A stretch of 64,000 nt of DNA from Setoptus koraiensis (taxonomy: Eukaryota > Arthropoda). The first letter of the stretch is position 1. Every line of letters starts with the position of its first letter. The translations under genes and the position numbers were made by a program. This document shows positions 1 to 11,700 of this stretch, one piece after another. The notes under the pieces were generated by a model. The model was not told the DNA's origin and made no database searches. It worked only from the letters and a program-made list of their open reading frames with translations. The stretch spans positions 3,782,001 to 3,846,000 of the forward strand of contig CM106585.1 of NCBI GenBank assembly GCA_048013815.1, read 5' to 3'.

Positions 1-35
1 AATAATTGATTATTGGGGTTACTTGATTTCGACAG

Positions 36-75
36 TACTAGCAGAAGTATAACAGGAGCTACAACGATGCAGTAA
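36..75 (+). CDS. possible last coding exon running in from the left edge
   Basis: After a CAG at 33-35 the reading frame gives TSRSITGATTMQ followed by TAA at 73-75. This could be the C-terminus of a gene entering from outside the window. The evidence is only an AG acceptor, a short open frame and a stop. There is no recognisable domain and the polypyrimidine tract is poor. Chance is a real alternative. Confidence 0.12.
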
Positions 76-440
76 ATCTTTTTGGCTTGTTTGCTTGATG
101 GCATCGAGATTCGCAAACAGATTTATTTATTTGTATATTCATATTGGTTCAAATTTTTGTTGTTATCACTAATATTACTGGTACATGTACTTGTTGTAGT
201 TAATGTACATGTAGTTGTGGCGTACAAAATGAAAATACAGCTGCTTTTTAATCTCACTTGTCGAAGCTTTCATGGAGAGACTCTTGTATCTATCTTGTGT
301 GTTTGTCTTTTTTGTTCTTTATTATTCAATTACACACGCCAGTACTCGCTACAGTGAGTTTTCGAAACATTCTAGCCAATCGTACCTTTCACCTCTGACC
401 CGCATCCCGGGATGAAATGTGAGGGTTCAATGATAGTGTT

Positions 441-644
441 ATGAGTGCGCAGCAGCTGTTTCTCAGTAAATCTAATCTCTGTTCCAGATTGCGACAAAGC
501 TTGTCAGTAATATCAGAGAGATTACTCAAAAGTGAAAATCGTCCAAAGAAATGTCTGGATAAGAACTTCGACGTTCTCAAAAGTGCCACACTCAATGGAG
601 TGTTGCTCACTATATCGACCTTGGCACTCTATGGTAAAAGGTAA
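441..644 (+). CDS. small candidate membrane protein, 67 aa, unrecognised
   Basis: An ATG-started frame encodes a basic N-terminal half (residues 1-45, rich in S, L, K and R) followed by a single hydrophobic stretch (about residues 50-63, ATLNGVLLTISTLALYG) and a short basic end (KR). That layout is typical of a small tail-anchored or mitochondrial inner-membrane protein. I do not recognise the family. A donor-like AAAG|GTAAGA occurs at the very end of the frame, so it could instead be a first exon ending near 642 with the visible stop inside an intron. The gene lies about 150 bp beyond the 3' end of VHL, in convergent orientation. Codon use does not look extreme. A chance ORF cannot be excluded. 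Confidence 0.3.
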   Translation: MSAQQLFLSKSNLCSRLRQSLSVISERLLKSENRPKKCLDKNFDVLKSATLNGVLLTISTLALYGKR

Positions 645-791
645 GATTGGTCAGGAACAAGATTTAGTGTCCGATGGTCAGATATTTGCGATGATGGATT
701 ATTGTTATCTATATGACAGTCTAACGACAGTGTCGGAATGATATACACAATGAGCTATATGTTGGATAAACAATACAAAGTGCGAATATAA

Positions 792-1670
792 TTATGAAAG
801 ATGACTACTGATATTACACTTCTTATGGCCCGTTTCTTCGGGTAGAACAATGAATTCAAAATAGTCTCTCTTCAACGATGTTGGTAACTCTATGTTGAAC
901 ATGTCTGAATTTTCTTTGAGTTGGTTCCTCAATGCAACAAAGCAGCGTTCTCGAAGATTGAGGAATGGCTCAACTAGATAGATGTTTCTTCTGTGACGAC
1001 TGTGTTCATGTTCGTGATTTTTCACAGAACATCTATATATGTTTGTCGATGATATTGCTTGATGATCGTCACTTATTGAGAATTTTGCACTTCCAGTCAT
1101 ATGTGGGCAAGACCGACCATGCTCCAAAGTGCGGCAATGATGGCATCTTAAATTCTCCAAAATCCAAGAGGATTGGTTTGTTTGGCGTACTTGTTGATCC
1201 TGAGATTTGGAGGTGTCCAAAGCGTCTTCTGGTACGGCTAATAATTGAATTGATTGCGGATTGTCTTCGCCAGATCTGAATATCCATAGATGAGAAACGT
1301 AGGTGTTGACATCAACAAAGTCGCCCAATTTCAAAAATCGTGCATACTCTATAAGGCGTCCCTTGAAGTCTACCCAATAAATTACAACTTTATGCGATGT
1401 ACAGTTCACAAATTTAATCTGACATTTGGCCTCGCGTTCGCTTTGAGGTTTCGATTTGTAGACTTTGCGTAAGTTAGCATAAATGGGATCAATAACTTTT
1501 GATTGAGGCGTAAGGCTGGCGGTTTCGGTGTTGTTTTGTGGCAATTTGTTTGTATTATTGTTAGTGTTGTGTGACGGTGAATTGTGATTGTGTCCATGGT
1601 CACTATTGTCACTATTGCTATTACTATTATTGTGCTGAACGTCAGTGTGGTCAATTGAATCTATGGCCAT
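792..1670 (-). CDS. VHL: von Hippel-Lindau tumour suppressor homologue
   Basis: VHL is the substrate receptor of a cullin-2 E3 ligase that recognises prolyl-hydroxylated HIF-alpha in the cytoplasm and nucleus. The 292-residue single-exon frame has an N/H/S-rich leader (1-50), then a beta domain (about 82-137) with IKFVNCTSHKVVIYWVDF, an EYARF segment matching the HIF-contacting tyrosine, and SHLWIF matching the His/Trp pair of the hydroxyproline pocket. The alpha domain (about 238-275) has LRERCFVALRNQL, matching the elongin-C box LxxxCxxxL. Between the domains lie about 70 extra residues, including HHCRTLEHGRSC, with no counterpart in vertebrate VHL. The insert is in frame without stops, so it is either a lineage-specific insertion or a retained intron. 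The start is the first ATG of the open frame. Family assignment is secure from both domains. Confidence 0.93.
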   Translation of the reverse strand: MAIDSIDHTDVQHNNSNSNSDNSDHGHNHNSPSHNTNNNTNKLPQNNTETASLTPQSKVIDPIYANLRKVYKSKPQSEREAKCQIKFVNCTSHKVVIYWVDFKGRLIEYARFLKLGDFVDVNTYVSHLWIFRSGEDNPQSIQLLAVPEDALDTSKSQDQQVRQTNQSSWILENLRCHHCRTLEHGRSCPHMTGSAKFSISDDHQAISSTNIYRCSVKNHEHEHSRHRRNIYLVEPFLNLRERCFVALRNQLKENSDMFNIELPTSLKRDYFEFIVLPEETGHKKCNISSHLS

Positions 1671-3620
1671 TATTATGATGGTAGATTGATACTAATATTT
1701 CTTGTGAGATCATCAACAACGTAATAACCTGTCCCTGATCCTCAATGACTAAATTGAATTGTTTACTAAACTCTCAACGTTGCGATGTTGTCGGTGTGTG
1801 GATGTGTGATCTGGAACGTTGGTGATGTGGATATATTTATAGTGTGAAAAAAAATATGGCCACCAACCGAAAAAGTAGGATGATATAACAAAAATATAAA
1901 TCACGTAAATGGTGATACGATCGTCTATTTGGAACGTGATGGTAATATATAAGTTTCCACAACAATCAGTAGTGCAAGGTAGGTGTATGTAATCGTACAT
2001 GTAATTGACTAATGATCATTGGCTATTGACACAATAAATGCTTACTATCAATAGTACAGTATCAGTTCGCAAGAATGATTTTCCATCCCAAACATTTTCA
2101 GGGAAGTAAGTAAGACACAAAGAAAAGGAAGACAAGAAATGATGAAATGTTTTAATTTCATGTGAAATATCCCCGATTGAATAGAAAATGCACGCCCGCA
2201 TACCCTGACTGTGTGAAAAAACTGTTGAATGATGCAAGCGATGGACGACATCACGAGTCTAAACAAAATGTACAGCGCAGTAACAGGGCTGAACTGTCAT
2301 CGGATTTCAGGTTGCCCCTATAACAGGTTCGAAAATTATCCGTGAGGGCGGCGCTACTTACAAGTTGCTAGCTCTCTATGAGCGCCATTGCGCCGTAACA
2401 TGCACCTCTCGCATGTCGGCGCTAAATCAAACAATCAAAAAAAGAGAACATAAAAATAAAGTTTAATGAAACAGTCTCGTGTTGGCTGCACATTTTCGCA
2501 CGATGCCAGCGCCTCTGGCGGATTTTCTTTGAAACCGATGAAGGGCTATGAAGAAATTGGCACACAGGACAGTGAATATACAATCAGATGGAGGTTAGGG
2601 ACATGACAAACAGGGTAAAACAGTGTTGCTAACACTGTGTGCGAGTGTGATGATGGCAAGCTCGCCAAAATGAAGTGCCATTTCATGTCGCAATTTATCG
2701 AGAATGTGTTCACTTCTTTTCCGTGTGCTCATTATGTAATGCACTGTGCGCAAAGGCGGGGACTTGTCTTTTCATAAGGTGTATTTGTTGGTGGCCGTTT
2801 TTTCTGGACCAGCCAATACATGTACATGTGACGAGTCAGTGACCTAAGGCATCGATAAGACAAAAATGATTGAAACAAAAACGTGAGAGCGCGCTCTCAG
2901 TATTTGGGAAATGTAACTTGTATTCTCCGGTGCACCTCTACCAAATATGTTTCTTTTCACCTGTAGAGATTGTGCAGGGGAAGTCTTGTAATGATTGATA
3001 CATGATTAGAGAGGATAAAACCAAGAGTTGGACGCTATCTCTATGGTGGACTCTCATTTACTCTAATGAGCTTACTACTAAAATACACGAGTAGTCTCCT
3101 AACGAGCTCAGGACTCTCTTACTGGTCATCCTAGTCTCTCGAGTGAGAGTCAGACATACAATGTGGAGATGAATCCACAATAAATTCCGTTATGAAGAAG
3201 CTTGTCGTAGAGGCTACGGAATTCCAAAGAAAACACAGCGGCACAGACTTAGCCGGTTCATCTAAGCGTCCTTGTACTGATTCCGGTTGGCAATTTGGTT
3301 CGTAGATGTATGACGAGGAAGCAAATGTCAACCAAAGCCCTCTTAAGCAGTTGAAGACCAACCTCAGGGAGCTCGAGGTTGTCTAAGTAGCGGAAATAAT
3401 AAGAAAAATCAATCCTGAGAAGATGATTATAAATAATGAATTTTATTTATTGATAAGAAGTGTCTAGTCAGAGTAGATGCCGCAAAATGATTCAAACCTG
3501 GCGCTCAGAATAAAGTGAAAGGTGAATATAGGAAAAGAATCATGTGTTGTATGTTTTGGTGGACGTGACGTTCGATGATCTATTGTTGTAATGTATTTAT
3601 TGATTTAATTATTTTTTCAG
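1671..3620. other. intergenic stretch between divergent VHL and SLC35A-type genes
   Basis: About 2 kb with no supported gene. It should hold the promoters of VHL (leftward) and of the transporter (rightward), because the two are transcribed apart. I see no conserved coding frame; the open frames at 1749-2000, 2016-2266 and 3131-3361 lack coding signatures. A hairpin is present at 2381-2423 (AGCGCC and ACATGC pairing with GCATGT and GGCGCT). A short palindrome containing GAGAGCGCGCTCTC lies near 2885. Confidence 0.6.
2381..2423. repeat. imperfect inverted repeat (hairpin)
   Basis: The outer arms AGCGCC/GGCGCT and inner arms ACATGC/GCATGT pair around a 7-nt loop with an unpaired bulge on the left side. 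Its function is unknown. It lies in the VHL/SLC35A divergent promoter interval. Confidence 0.4.
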
Positions 3621-3705
3621 TGCCCTTAGATTGCCATCAGATGATTATACAATTTGCAATCATTAGAAAACCGTTAGTATACGAGGACGACAAGATATTA
3701 CGACT

Positions 3706-4968
3706 ATGTCCAATAGTAACTATGAGAAATTAATACGTATAGAGGATGAAGAGATTGACTTTGTAAGTTCCAGTGGCGATGCCGCCTCGTTGCTGGCATC
3801 TCATGCCTATGAGAACTACATTTCCAAGTCGGAGTATCGTCAGAGCTATTTACAAGCGAAATCGCCAATCACAAGGATCTACTACAGATTCAGAGACGTC
3901 TATCATAACACCCCGGACAAACTGAAATACGTGTCACTATTGACATTAACATTTCAGAATGCTGCCTTAAATTTAACTATGCGAAGTGCCAGGACCCAAA
4001 AGGACCAATTCTCTGCTTCAACGGCTGTAATTATGTCTGAATTATTAAAATTAATATCTTGCCTAGTCATGATAAGGCGTGAAGAAGGCTCCACTAAGAA
4101 GGCAATAGACGCCCTGAATAAAAATATCATACACAATGTGAAAGACACTTTGAAAGTTGCAGTTCCATCCATAGTTTATTATGTGCAAAATAATCTCATC
4201 TACATAGGTAGCTCTCATTTAGATGCTGCCACAAGTCAGGTAACTTATCAGTTGAAGATATTAACCACAGCAATATTTTCAGTGCTGATGCTGAAAAAAA
4301 GATTGGCCCATTTTCAATGGGCAGCCCTTCTATTATTATTTATTGGTATTGCAATGGTTGAAAGGGATACGGTAACTGCTAAAAGTTCCCCAAAGGCAAA
4401 AACATCTAATAGCGATAAATTTGGTCCAGAAGATAATTACAACAATGCCACTGTGAAGCCAGCCCAAAACGATGACGACACAAGAGATGAAAATCCATTT
4501 CTTGGTTTCATTGCCTTGCTGGCCGCATGTTGTCTATCTGGTTTCGCCGGTGTCTATTTTGAGAAGATTCTAAAAAGCACAAAACAAGTATCACTTTGGA
4601 TTAGAAATACACAACTGTGTATTGTGGCCATACCATTTGGATTGATTCAAGTATTCTTATATGACTCCAGGCACGTTAATGAGAAAGGATTCTTTTATGG
4701 ATACAGCTTTATAACGTGGATTTGTATCCTGTTACAAGCTCAAGGTGGCTTACTTGTTGCCGTAGTAGTTAAGTATGCCAACAACATCCTCAAAGGATTC
4801 GCCACATCGCTTGCAATTATTATATCGGCCGTGGCTTCAATATTCTTATTTGGATTCCACATAACATTGCAATTCTTCTTTGGCACAACTCTTGTAATAG
4901 CTTCCGTTTTACTGTACAGTAAACCAATACGACCAGTAACATTAGATGTTGCGTCCAGACAAGTTTGA
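3706..4968 (+). CDS. Golgi UDP-galactose/UDP-GlcNAc transporter, SLC35A2/A3 family
   Basis: Nucleotide-sugar/UMP antiporter of the Golgi membrane, supplying UDP-galactose or UDP-N-acetylglucosamine for glycosylation. The 420-residue frame is uninterrupted. Family signatures are LKYVSLLTLTFQNAALNL-type TM1, the AVIMSELLKL segment, SQVTYQLKILTTAIFSVLML, the central SGFAGVYFEKILK motif, and the C-terminal LVAVVVKYANNILKGFATS, which is the hallmark of SLC35A2/A3. About ten hydrophobic segments fit the fold. The loop at about 225-265 is long and N/D/K-rich, and the N-terminus (about 60 residues, acidic) is longer than usual. The ATG follows a good T-rich acceptor (TTATTTTTTCAG, about 3609-3620), so a 5'UTR intron is likely. 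AATAAA lies at 5010-5015, about 42 nt past the stop. A2 and A3 cannot be separated by eye. Confidence 0.93.
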   Translation: MSNSNYEKLIRIEDEEIDFVSSSGDAASLLASHAYENYISKSEYRQSYLQAKSPITRIYYRFRDVYHNTPDKLKYVSLLTLTFQNAALNLTMRSARTQKDQFSASTAVIMSELLKLISCLVMIRREEGSTKKAIDALNKNIIHNVKDTLKVAVPSIVYYVQNNLIYIGSSHLDAATSQVTYQLKILTTAIFSVLMLKKRLAHFQWAALLLLFIGIAMVERDTVTAKSSPKAKTSNSDKFGPEDNYNNATVKPAQNDDDTRDENPFLGFIALLAACCLSGFAGVYFEKILKSTKQVSLWIRNTQLCIVAIPFGLIQVFLYDSRHVNEKGFFYGYSFITWICILLQAQGGLLVAVVVKYANNILKGFATSLAIIISAVASIFLFGFHITLQFFFGTTLVIASVLLYSKPIRPVTLDVASRQV

Positions 4969-5009
4969 CCTCTCAATGTGCAATACTAATCATAATGGAC
5001 GCCCACAAC

Positions 5010-5015
5010 AATAAA
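5010..5015 (+). terminator. poly(A) signal of the SLC35A-type gene
   Basis: AATAAA about 42 nt downstream of the stop codon at 4968, in the expected position for cleavage near 5030. Confidence 0.55.
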
Positions 5016-5558
5016 GGTTGACACCACCTAATGGGTCTCGCGCGAGAATCTCAATAATTAAAATATAATTGAATTGACTGATGAGTTAAGAAGCTTGCAA
5101 ATGGCAACGTTGATAATTAAACTTAACATTGATTATCAAAATTGGTTGACTAATTGTATTGTTTATGATACAGTATTGAAGGCTCATACAAAAAAGAATC
5201 AGTTCATATTAATGTCATTTTGTTTCCTTTCGAGTTGATTAGATTGTCTTCCTGTGGTGTAGCGTGATACAATTGTGTGTAGGCAATTTGTGCTTTTGAT
5301 TGTACAGTTAGATTGATTATGTAATTTACAACAAGAATATATATTTACACAAATAGTTATGTTGATGATGCTCTCTTATAAACTATATATATATATATAG
5401 ACAGTGCCTGATGTTCCAATAATGCTTCCTGTTGATTGTCTTGATATGTTTCTATGCCTAAAATCACTACGTTTTGTGTTGTTCCATCTTAGTCATAGAA
5501 GATTTTCTCTTTACTTAATTACTTATAAAAGTCTATTTGGCCTCATCAAGTCCTTAGA

Positions 5559-5564
5559 TTTATT
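5559..5564 (-). terminator. poly(A) signal of the cationic amino-acid transporter gene
   Basis: TTTATT on the plus strand (AATAAA on the minus strand), about 40 nt beyond the transporter's stop codon at 5604-5606. Confidence 0.5.
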
Positions 5565-5603
5565 TACACTTTTATACAGTTTGTGTATTGTTAGCATGCT
5601 AAA

Positions 5604-5710
5604 TTAATCGCATCTGCTATCCTTGTATCCTGTACTCTTGAAGATGCCATATGTGAAATAGATAAAGAAACCTATTGTCATCCAAACGGCGAATCTTATC
5701 CAAGTCATCA
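5604..5710 (-). CDS. CAT transporter exon 7 (last exon)
   Basis: 107 nt encoding [18 protein letters not shown] and [16 protein letters not shown], then TAA. Acceptor TTTTATTTGCAG ends at 5711. It supplies the CAT family C-terminal helix. It is too short to stand out as an ORF. Confidence 0.92.
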
Positions 5711-8700
5711 CTGCAAATAAAATAGACAGTTAGCAGTTAGTTGAATTGTTGTTTACCTGAGATAATACTGATGACGATTTGAAAATTTCAAAGGGTTTGC
5801 TTACCTGACAAGTTGAGCATTAGATAGGTGTTGATGACGACACTGAATAAAGGTATGGTTGGTACGAGCGGCACCTCGAAGGAATTGGTACTTGGGGTGG
5901 CCATGGGCAAACGGTCTAACAGTATGGTTAATATGATTGTAATAACAATCAGAGAGCTGATCACAGCTATTGGGAGCCAGTCTAGTTCTGGAAGAGTTGG
6001 ACCCCAAACAACGAATGCAAAGTCGAGCAGGGTCGTAACTACCACTGGATGAATAAATGGTTAGGTTTGAAATAAAAAATCAGTGATCGGTTAATTAATT
6101 AGTCGAACATTGACTACTGATTGATTGAGGCGGATTTTGGTTTAATTTTGGTTAGTTAAGATGGCTGTTGAATGGCTTACCTAATAGAAGTATAATGACA
6201 CGAGACACGTGAGTGCTCTGTTCTGTAGGCAAACGGGGCTTGTTGTCTAGGCCTCGTTTTTTGGCATCTAGAAACAATGAAATCAACGATTGAGAAGATT
6301 GTGTTCCCAAAGAGGACACACTATCACCATTGTCCGACGAGCTACTACTAGACGAAGAGCTACTGCTGGTACTGCTACCACTAGCTGACGATGAGGTCGA
6401 CGACGATGCCTGGGCGACATCATCCTGTGTCGATGTAGCCACTTCCGTTGTCGGTGTTTGATTACTGATTTTGTCGATTGTATTTTTCGCAGTAGGCGAT
6501 TTTAAGTGTTCCTTGTTCAATTGTTTGGTGGCCAACACTACATTGTCCATCTTTTGACTGTTATTCACTTTTTGTTGCTGTTTCAATTGTTGTCCGGCAG
6601 TTGGCACTTGTTGTTCGTTGCTGTTGTCAGTGATACTTGTGGTAGTGGTCAGTTTGGCGCCCCCGTTAGTAGTGATGGCTGCCTTTTTTAGATCGTCTTT
6701 TAGAAACATTGGCAACTCTGCATCACAATTTGTCGGCCTCTGGTATTCATATCTCAACAACAAAACCGATATACTAACTAGAGAGTAGGCGGCCAATGTT
6801 CCGATGGACAACATGTCCGCCAGTTGGTCTATTTCTAGCACTGAGGCCAGTATGGCAATGAGAATTCCGCCCATAATAGTGGCAACAATTGGCACCTTGA
6901 ATCGTTTGCTAACAACGGATAAAACTCTGTATATGACGCCATCGCGAGCCATTGCATATAGTATACGTGGCAAAGGAAGGAAGCTACCAACAAAGGACGT
7001 GGATAGGCCGGCCAGTACGCCTATTAGAACGGTCCATTTTGCGATGGGCATGTTCAATTGTTCAAATATGTAGGGCAATGGGGCCGCTTGATGTTGATCC
7101 CAATAGGGCCAGATTAATGTTTGTATGGTGGACATGCAACAATAAGTGACAAATATTATGCCCGATGTCCACAATATACTGTTAGGTATTGCCTTGCGGG
7201 GATTTTTCACTTCTTCCGCTGTGGCGGCTATCCCGTCGAAGCCAACAAATGCAAAAAAGCACGTTCCAGCGCCCGCTATTACCCCAGAGAAACCAAAGGG
7301 CAAGAAGCCTCCCTTGCCCGCAGTGGCGGGTATTTCGGCGGGTGTGAGATTCCAATTGTGAAAATCGGCCTTGAATACACCGCATATAAATATAAATAGT
7401 GCAACGGACAAATTGATGGTGGCGAATGTTATTTGAAACTTAGATGACACTTGCACGCCCAACAGCAGCAAACCGGTCACTAGCATGGTCAAACTGAAAG
7501 ACAACCAATCGAATTGAGTGAGATAGGAACGGGCAAATTCGGGCGCCCATTCAACCGTGTGATTGGCCTGGGGCATGTTAAACAGGGAGCCGAGGTAACC
7601 CGAGTAGCCGCGCGCCAGCGAGGCCGTTCCTAGCGACGGTACAGCATTGATGCGGTGCGAAACATTTGGGAGAGGGAGCGGATAATTATGAGCGGATATT
7701 CATGAATGCACACATCATATACTGCACGAATACACGGATATACGGATATACGGATATACGGATATACGGATATACGGATATACGGATATATGGATATATA
7801 CGGATAACGGATTTGTGTGCGTTGCCAATACTAACCTATTACGTGTTCCAGCGTTAAATTCCAGCCAATGACAAAGGCAACGAACTCGCCCACCTGAGCG
7901 CGTCGTCGTCGTCGGTCAGCAAACAACGAAAGGTGAAGGCACGTAGCGCGCGCAGGCGAAAATATAATGATCAGACAGCGAGATAGGTACAGAGAGAGAG
8001 AGAGAGAGAAACAACAAATTGATTTGGTTACAAATTACGCTATATGCCAACGAACGTCTCACGGCACGTCTATTTGCTGTTGCATACGCTGGTCGTGTCG
8101 TGCCGGGCAATTATAGCGGCTCGCTGGCCGGCGAGACAGCCGGCGCGACACGACCAAGGAATATCCGGCCCGCACACTTACCGTTATGTAGGAATAGGCG
8201 TAGGCCGAGCCACTCTTGGGCACTTTTGCGGCAAATTCCGCATAGCAGAGCTGCATGTATGAATGGACAGAGAGGCAGAGGGATTACGCAATTGTAGTGT
8301 GTCGCTCATGGATTGATAGCACTGTTGTGAAATGGGAGCGATTCGAATCGATTTGCGAACAGATAGATACGGATAATCGAAAATCGATCATGTTGGCGCA
8401 CAATGGACCAATGTGTTGTGCGCCCAAATGGATACTTACTGCTGAGAATGTGCTCGCTATAGCGGCAATCATAAACGACAGCACAACGCCGGGACCTATG
8501 GGTGGTGGGGGGGCGAGGGGGATAAATAAGAGAGCAATGATAGGTGTAAATTGTTATTAGTGATCTTGATTCTGGTCGATCGTTTTATCATCGTTTTCAA
8601 TGGCCGCACACAATATTGAGCCATCAGTTGGGGCCCGATCATTGAGAGATAAACTTGTTATAGATTATACTTGAACTTGTGTGGTCGCGCCTTGCTGGTC

Positions 8701-11700
8701 ACAGGACTCAGGACACAGGAAACTGGAAAGTGGAAAGTGGAATCTTTGCAATTGAAAGCAGCAATTTTGCTCATGTCGCCAACACCGTCTTGAGCCACTC
8801 AGTTGTGTGTGCCCGTCGGGACGAGGCGCAATTGGGGCGCAATTGGGGCCGCCCAAGCGACACATATCTCTGTACATCTGTGTGCAATAAGGGGCCAGAT
8901 AAGGCACCGCATACAAGGCCGGACATAAACACAACAATGATATGCACGGCCTTGGTGGCCGCAACATCAATAGATAATAGATAACGGCCAACAATCTTTT
9001 ATGGGCTGCACAAGCCGTGGGCCCCGAGCTCGAATAAATACATACACTCGGTCGTTATGTGGTGTGCACTCGCACACCGAGGGGCCATCTCATCGATCAA
9101 TGATATATATATATCTGTCCGGCAGCGACACGGGGGACCTTGAGGAGAGGCCAACGAGTATCACTCAAACGGCGCTCTAAACGGCAGCTCCAGATTGTCC
9201 GAATTGAGTCCGAATTGGCGCACCGAGTCCAGTCGCCGCCAAACTGGCCAGTGGCCCCCACTAGACTCACGAGACTCGCTAGATTCGCCAAGCTCACTGT
9301 GCTCACTGGGCCCCATTTTATAGATGATGGCAGACGAAGGAGGAAACCCAAGAAAAGTGTGACGTCACACCATGTCGAGCCGGCCAGTGCCCATTTGCAA
9401 TTGTTAACAAGTGATGCCAAAAGCTGCCAGTTGATCTCTCCAGTTTTGATGTTTAATCATGATCGATGATGGGCCCGCTCGCTGCTCGAGCATGCGGGCC
9501 CGACAGCGCAAAAAACAAAAAATTGCGCCCTCTCAGCGTGCTACGCGATTATACTGAAACTGCAGCGAGCGCTAGCATTCGAGCCATTGGCGCCTCTATC
9601 GGCGTTGCCGGCGCTCTGTCGGGCCCGCCATCTCGGGCCGCTCAAAATGCAGATCGTGGGCGCTAGTGTCAGCTAGTTTCGGCGCGACAAAACAGCCAGC
9701 AGACTCGCCCGGCAGCATCAATGTCAGACCGATGTGACTGGAGCGCGCACTAATCTCTCGAATGCAGATATTTCCTTGCCATACTTCCGTGTGATATCTG
9801 CTCGACTGTCGAGCGGCTCGACAGCGACGGCCAGAAAGGGCCGGCGCTTTTATTGCCGGCTCATAACAATTTATATGAACGCCATAACAAGCGAGCAATG
9901 TCAATCATGAAAAGAATTGTCTGCCCTTTCACCATTCGGTGCTATATTACAATCGTCACCTTGAGCCCGGCAAGGCGGCCCCCAAATTCAAATAATTCCA
10001 ATGATAAACGGCCAATTTATAAGTTGGCCGTATCAACATTGAGAGCCATTCGGTATAGTTATGTGTGTTGTTATGTCGCTCGTGTCGTGTTGTCGCTTCG
10101 GTGTTCATCATAAATGCATCATGTATACTCTACATTGTAGAGGCGCCGTGGAGTGGCCTTGTGATGTGGCCATGGGGCAAACAGGAAGAGCGAAGCGGAA
10201 AAAATAAATTAGATCGCCGGCCTGTTGGCGGGCGAATTTTATTTGCATGCCGCTTGATTGCTTCTCGCGCTTCTGGCGCTGGCTTGGCTGCGGCTGCGGC
10301 TGTTTGGTTGGGGCCAAACAGTGGGCTCAGAAACAAGTGCAGCTGAACTTTGTCAAAAATTGTTTCTCTATGCCCGCTGATTCAGTGGCACCGAGGCAGT
10401 AGCGACTAGCTAGTGGCTGGCACGCGCACAACGAGCGCGTGCAGCCCGAATCGACGCAAAGGCGGGGGCCCCAACACGATGCAAAGACGGGGCCTCGGGG
10501 CTACGTGACACGCATCTGCTAGAGCGGCCCGTGTGCAATGGCGAGCGCGGGGGCGGCTTACATCAGGGGGGACTGGGGCAAGATTAGAGATAAACTGATC
10601 AAGATTTGTCGAATATTTGCCAGTGTCTTAGCGGCGGCGGCCGCGATTTGTTCAATTTGAATTTGCACAAACAACGAACGCGGCATCATTGGTGACAGCT
10701 CCCAAATGGCGACCATCAGACCGAACAAATAAACATTTAATAACATGACAGCACCAGAATAGCAACAATAATAATATTAGCGCACTCCAACAGTCAGCGC
10801 CTCCATCGAGACGCCGCATCATCAAATTTTGCGCGACTTGATTGCCGCAAGGTGAGCCTGAGACCGTCTCACTGAGACGTAACCGGCGGTTGTGGGCGCC
10901 GGCCCCAATGAACGGATTTGTCGTCACGCTCAGTGGGGCCCGCACAATGGCTACAATAGTTGCCGCTGTGCGTCGCTGCTGGTTGCATGCGATTACTTGC
11001 ATAGCGACTTGCAGCGCGATATCGCGGCACAATCGCGCCATTGTAAACTGGCCAGACTGGCCAAACTCACGTGCAGCCATTGTGGGCACCGTCGGCCAGT
11101 TGGCGCCCACAACACGCGCAATAATAACAGAACAGACACACTGTTATTACATCACTGCATAATTGGCATTTGGTGCACACAAAACAGGTGCTCAGGTGTG
11201 TCCGACAATGAGAGCTGTCACTGACAATAGGGCTTTACCTTGTGGGCGACAGCTCTCCACGTGAGTTACGTAACACGTAACAACGCGCGCGTCAAGAGCG
11301 CGTGTGTAACGTGTTTATCGACACAATCAAGCAGCGATTGTGCGACTGTCGCCGACAGTGATTACATGATAAATTGATTTACGAGTGAGGCGGCCGTCAG
11401 CTTGCGGTGCACCGTCCAATGAGTGCTGGCTGGTTGGCTGGCTGGCTGGCCCCATTTATACATGTAGTTGTTGGCGCAGCAGCAGTTAATCAGAATTGCA
11501 ATAATAGTTGCCGCTAATCGGTCGCCAGACTGATTGGCGACATTTCATTGGTTGTATGGGCATGATGGCTGACGGTTGCGTCATTGTGGCCAAATGTTTG
11601 CACTGTCGCTCTCGGTTGGCTCAAGCGACCGGTTGCGGCTTCTATAATTAGAGAGCGGATAAATGATGGTTAGTTCTTACCCGATGCCATTTTACGTAAC

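Noticed and set aside
2270-2350. Possible tRNA (B-box-like GGTTCGAAAATT)
   Set aside because: No matching A-box and no cloverleaf arms could be drawn.
3131-3361. 76-aa minus ORF in the VHL-SLC35A interval
   Set aside because: No homology recognised, no splice or promoter context. Length is within chance expectation.
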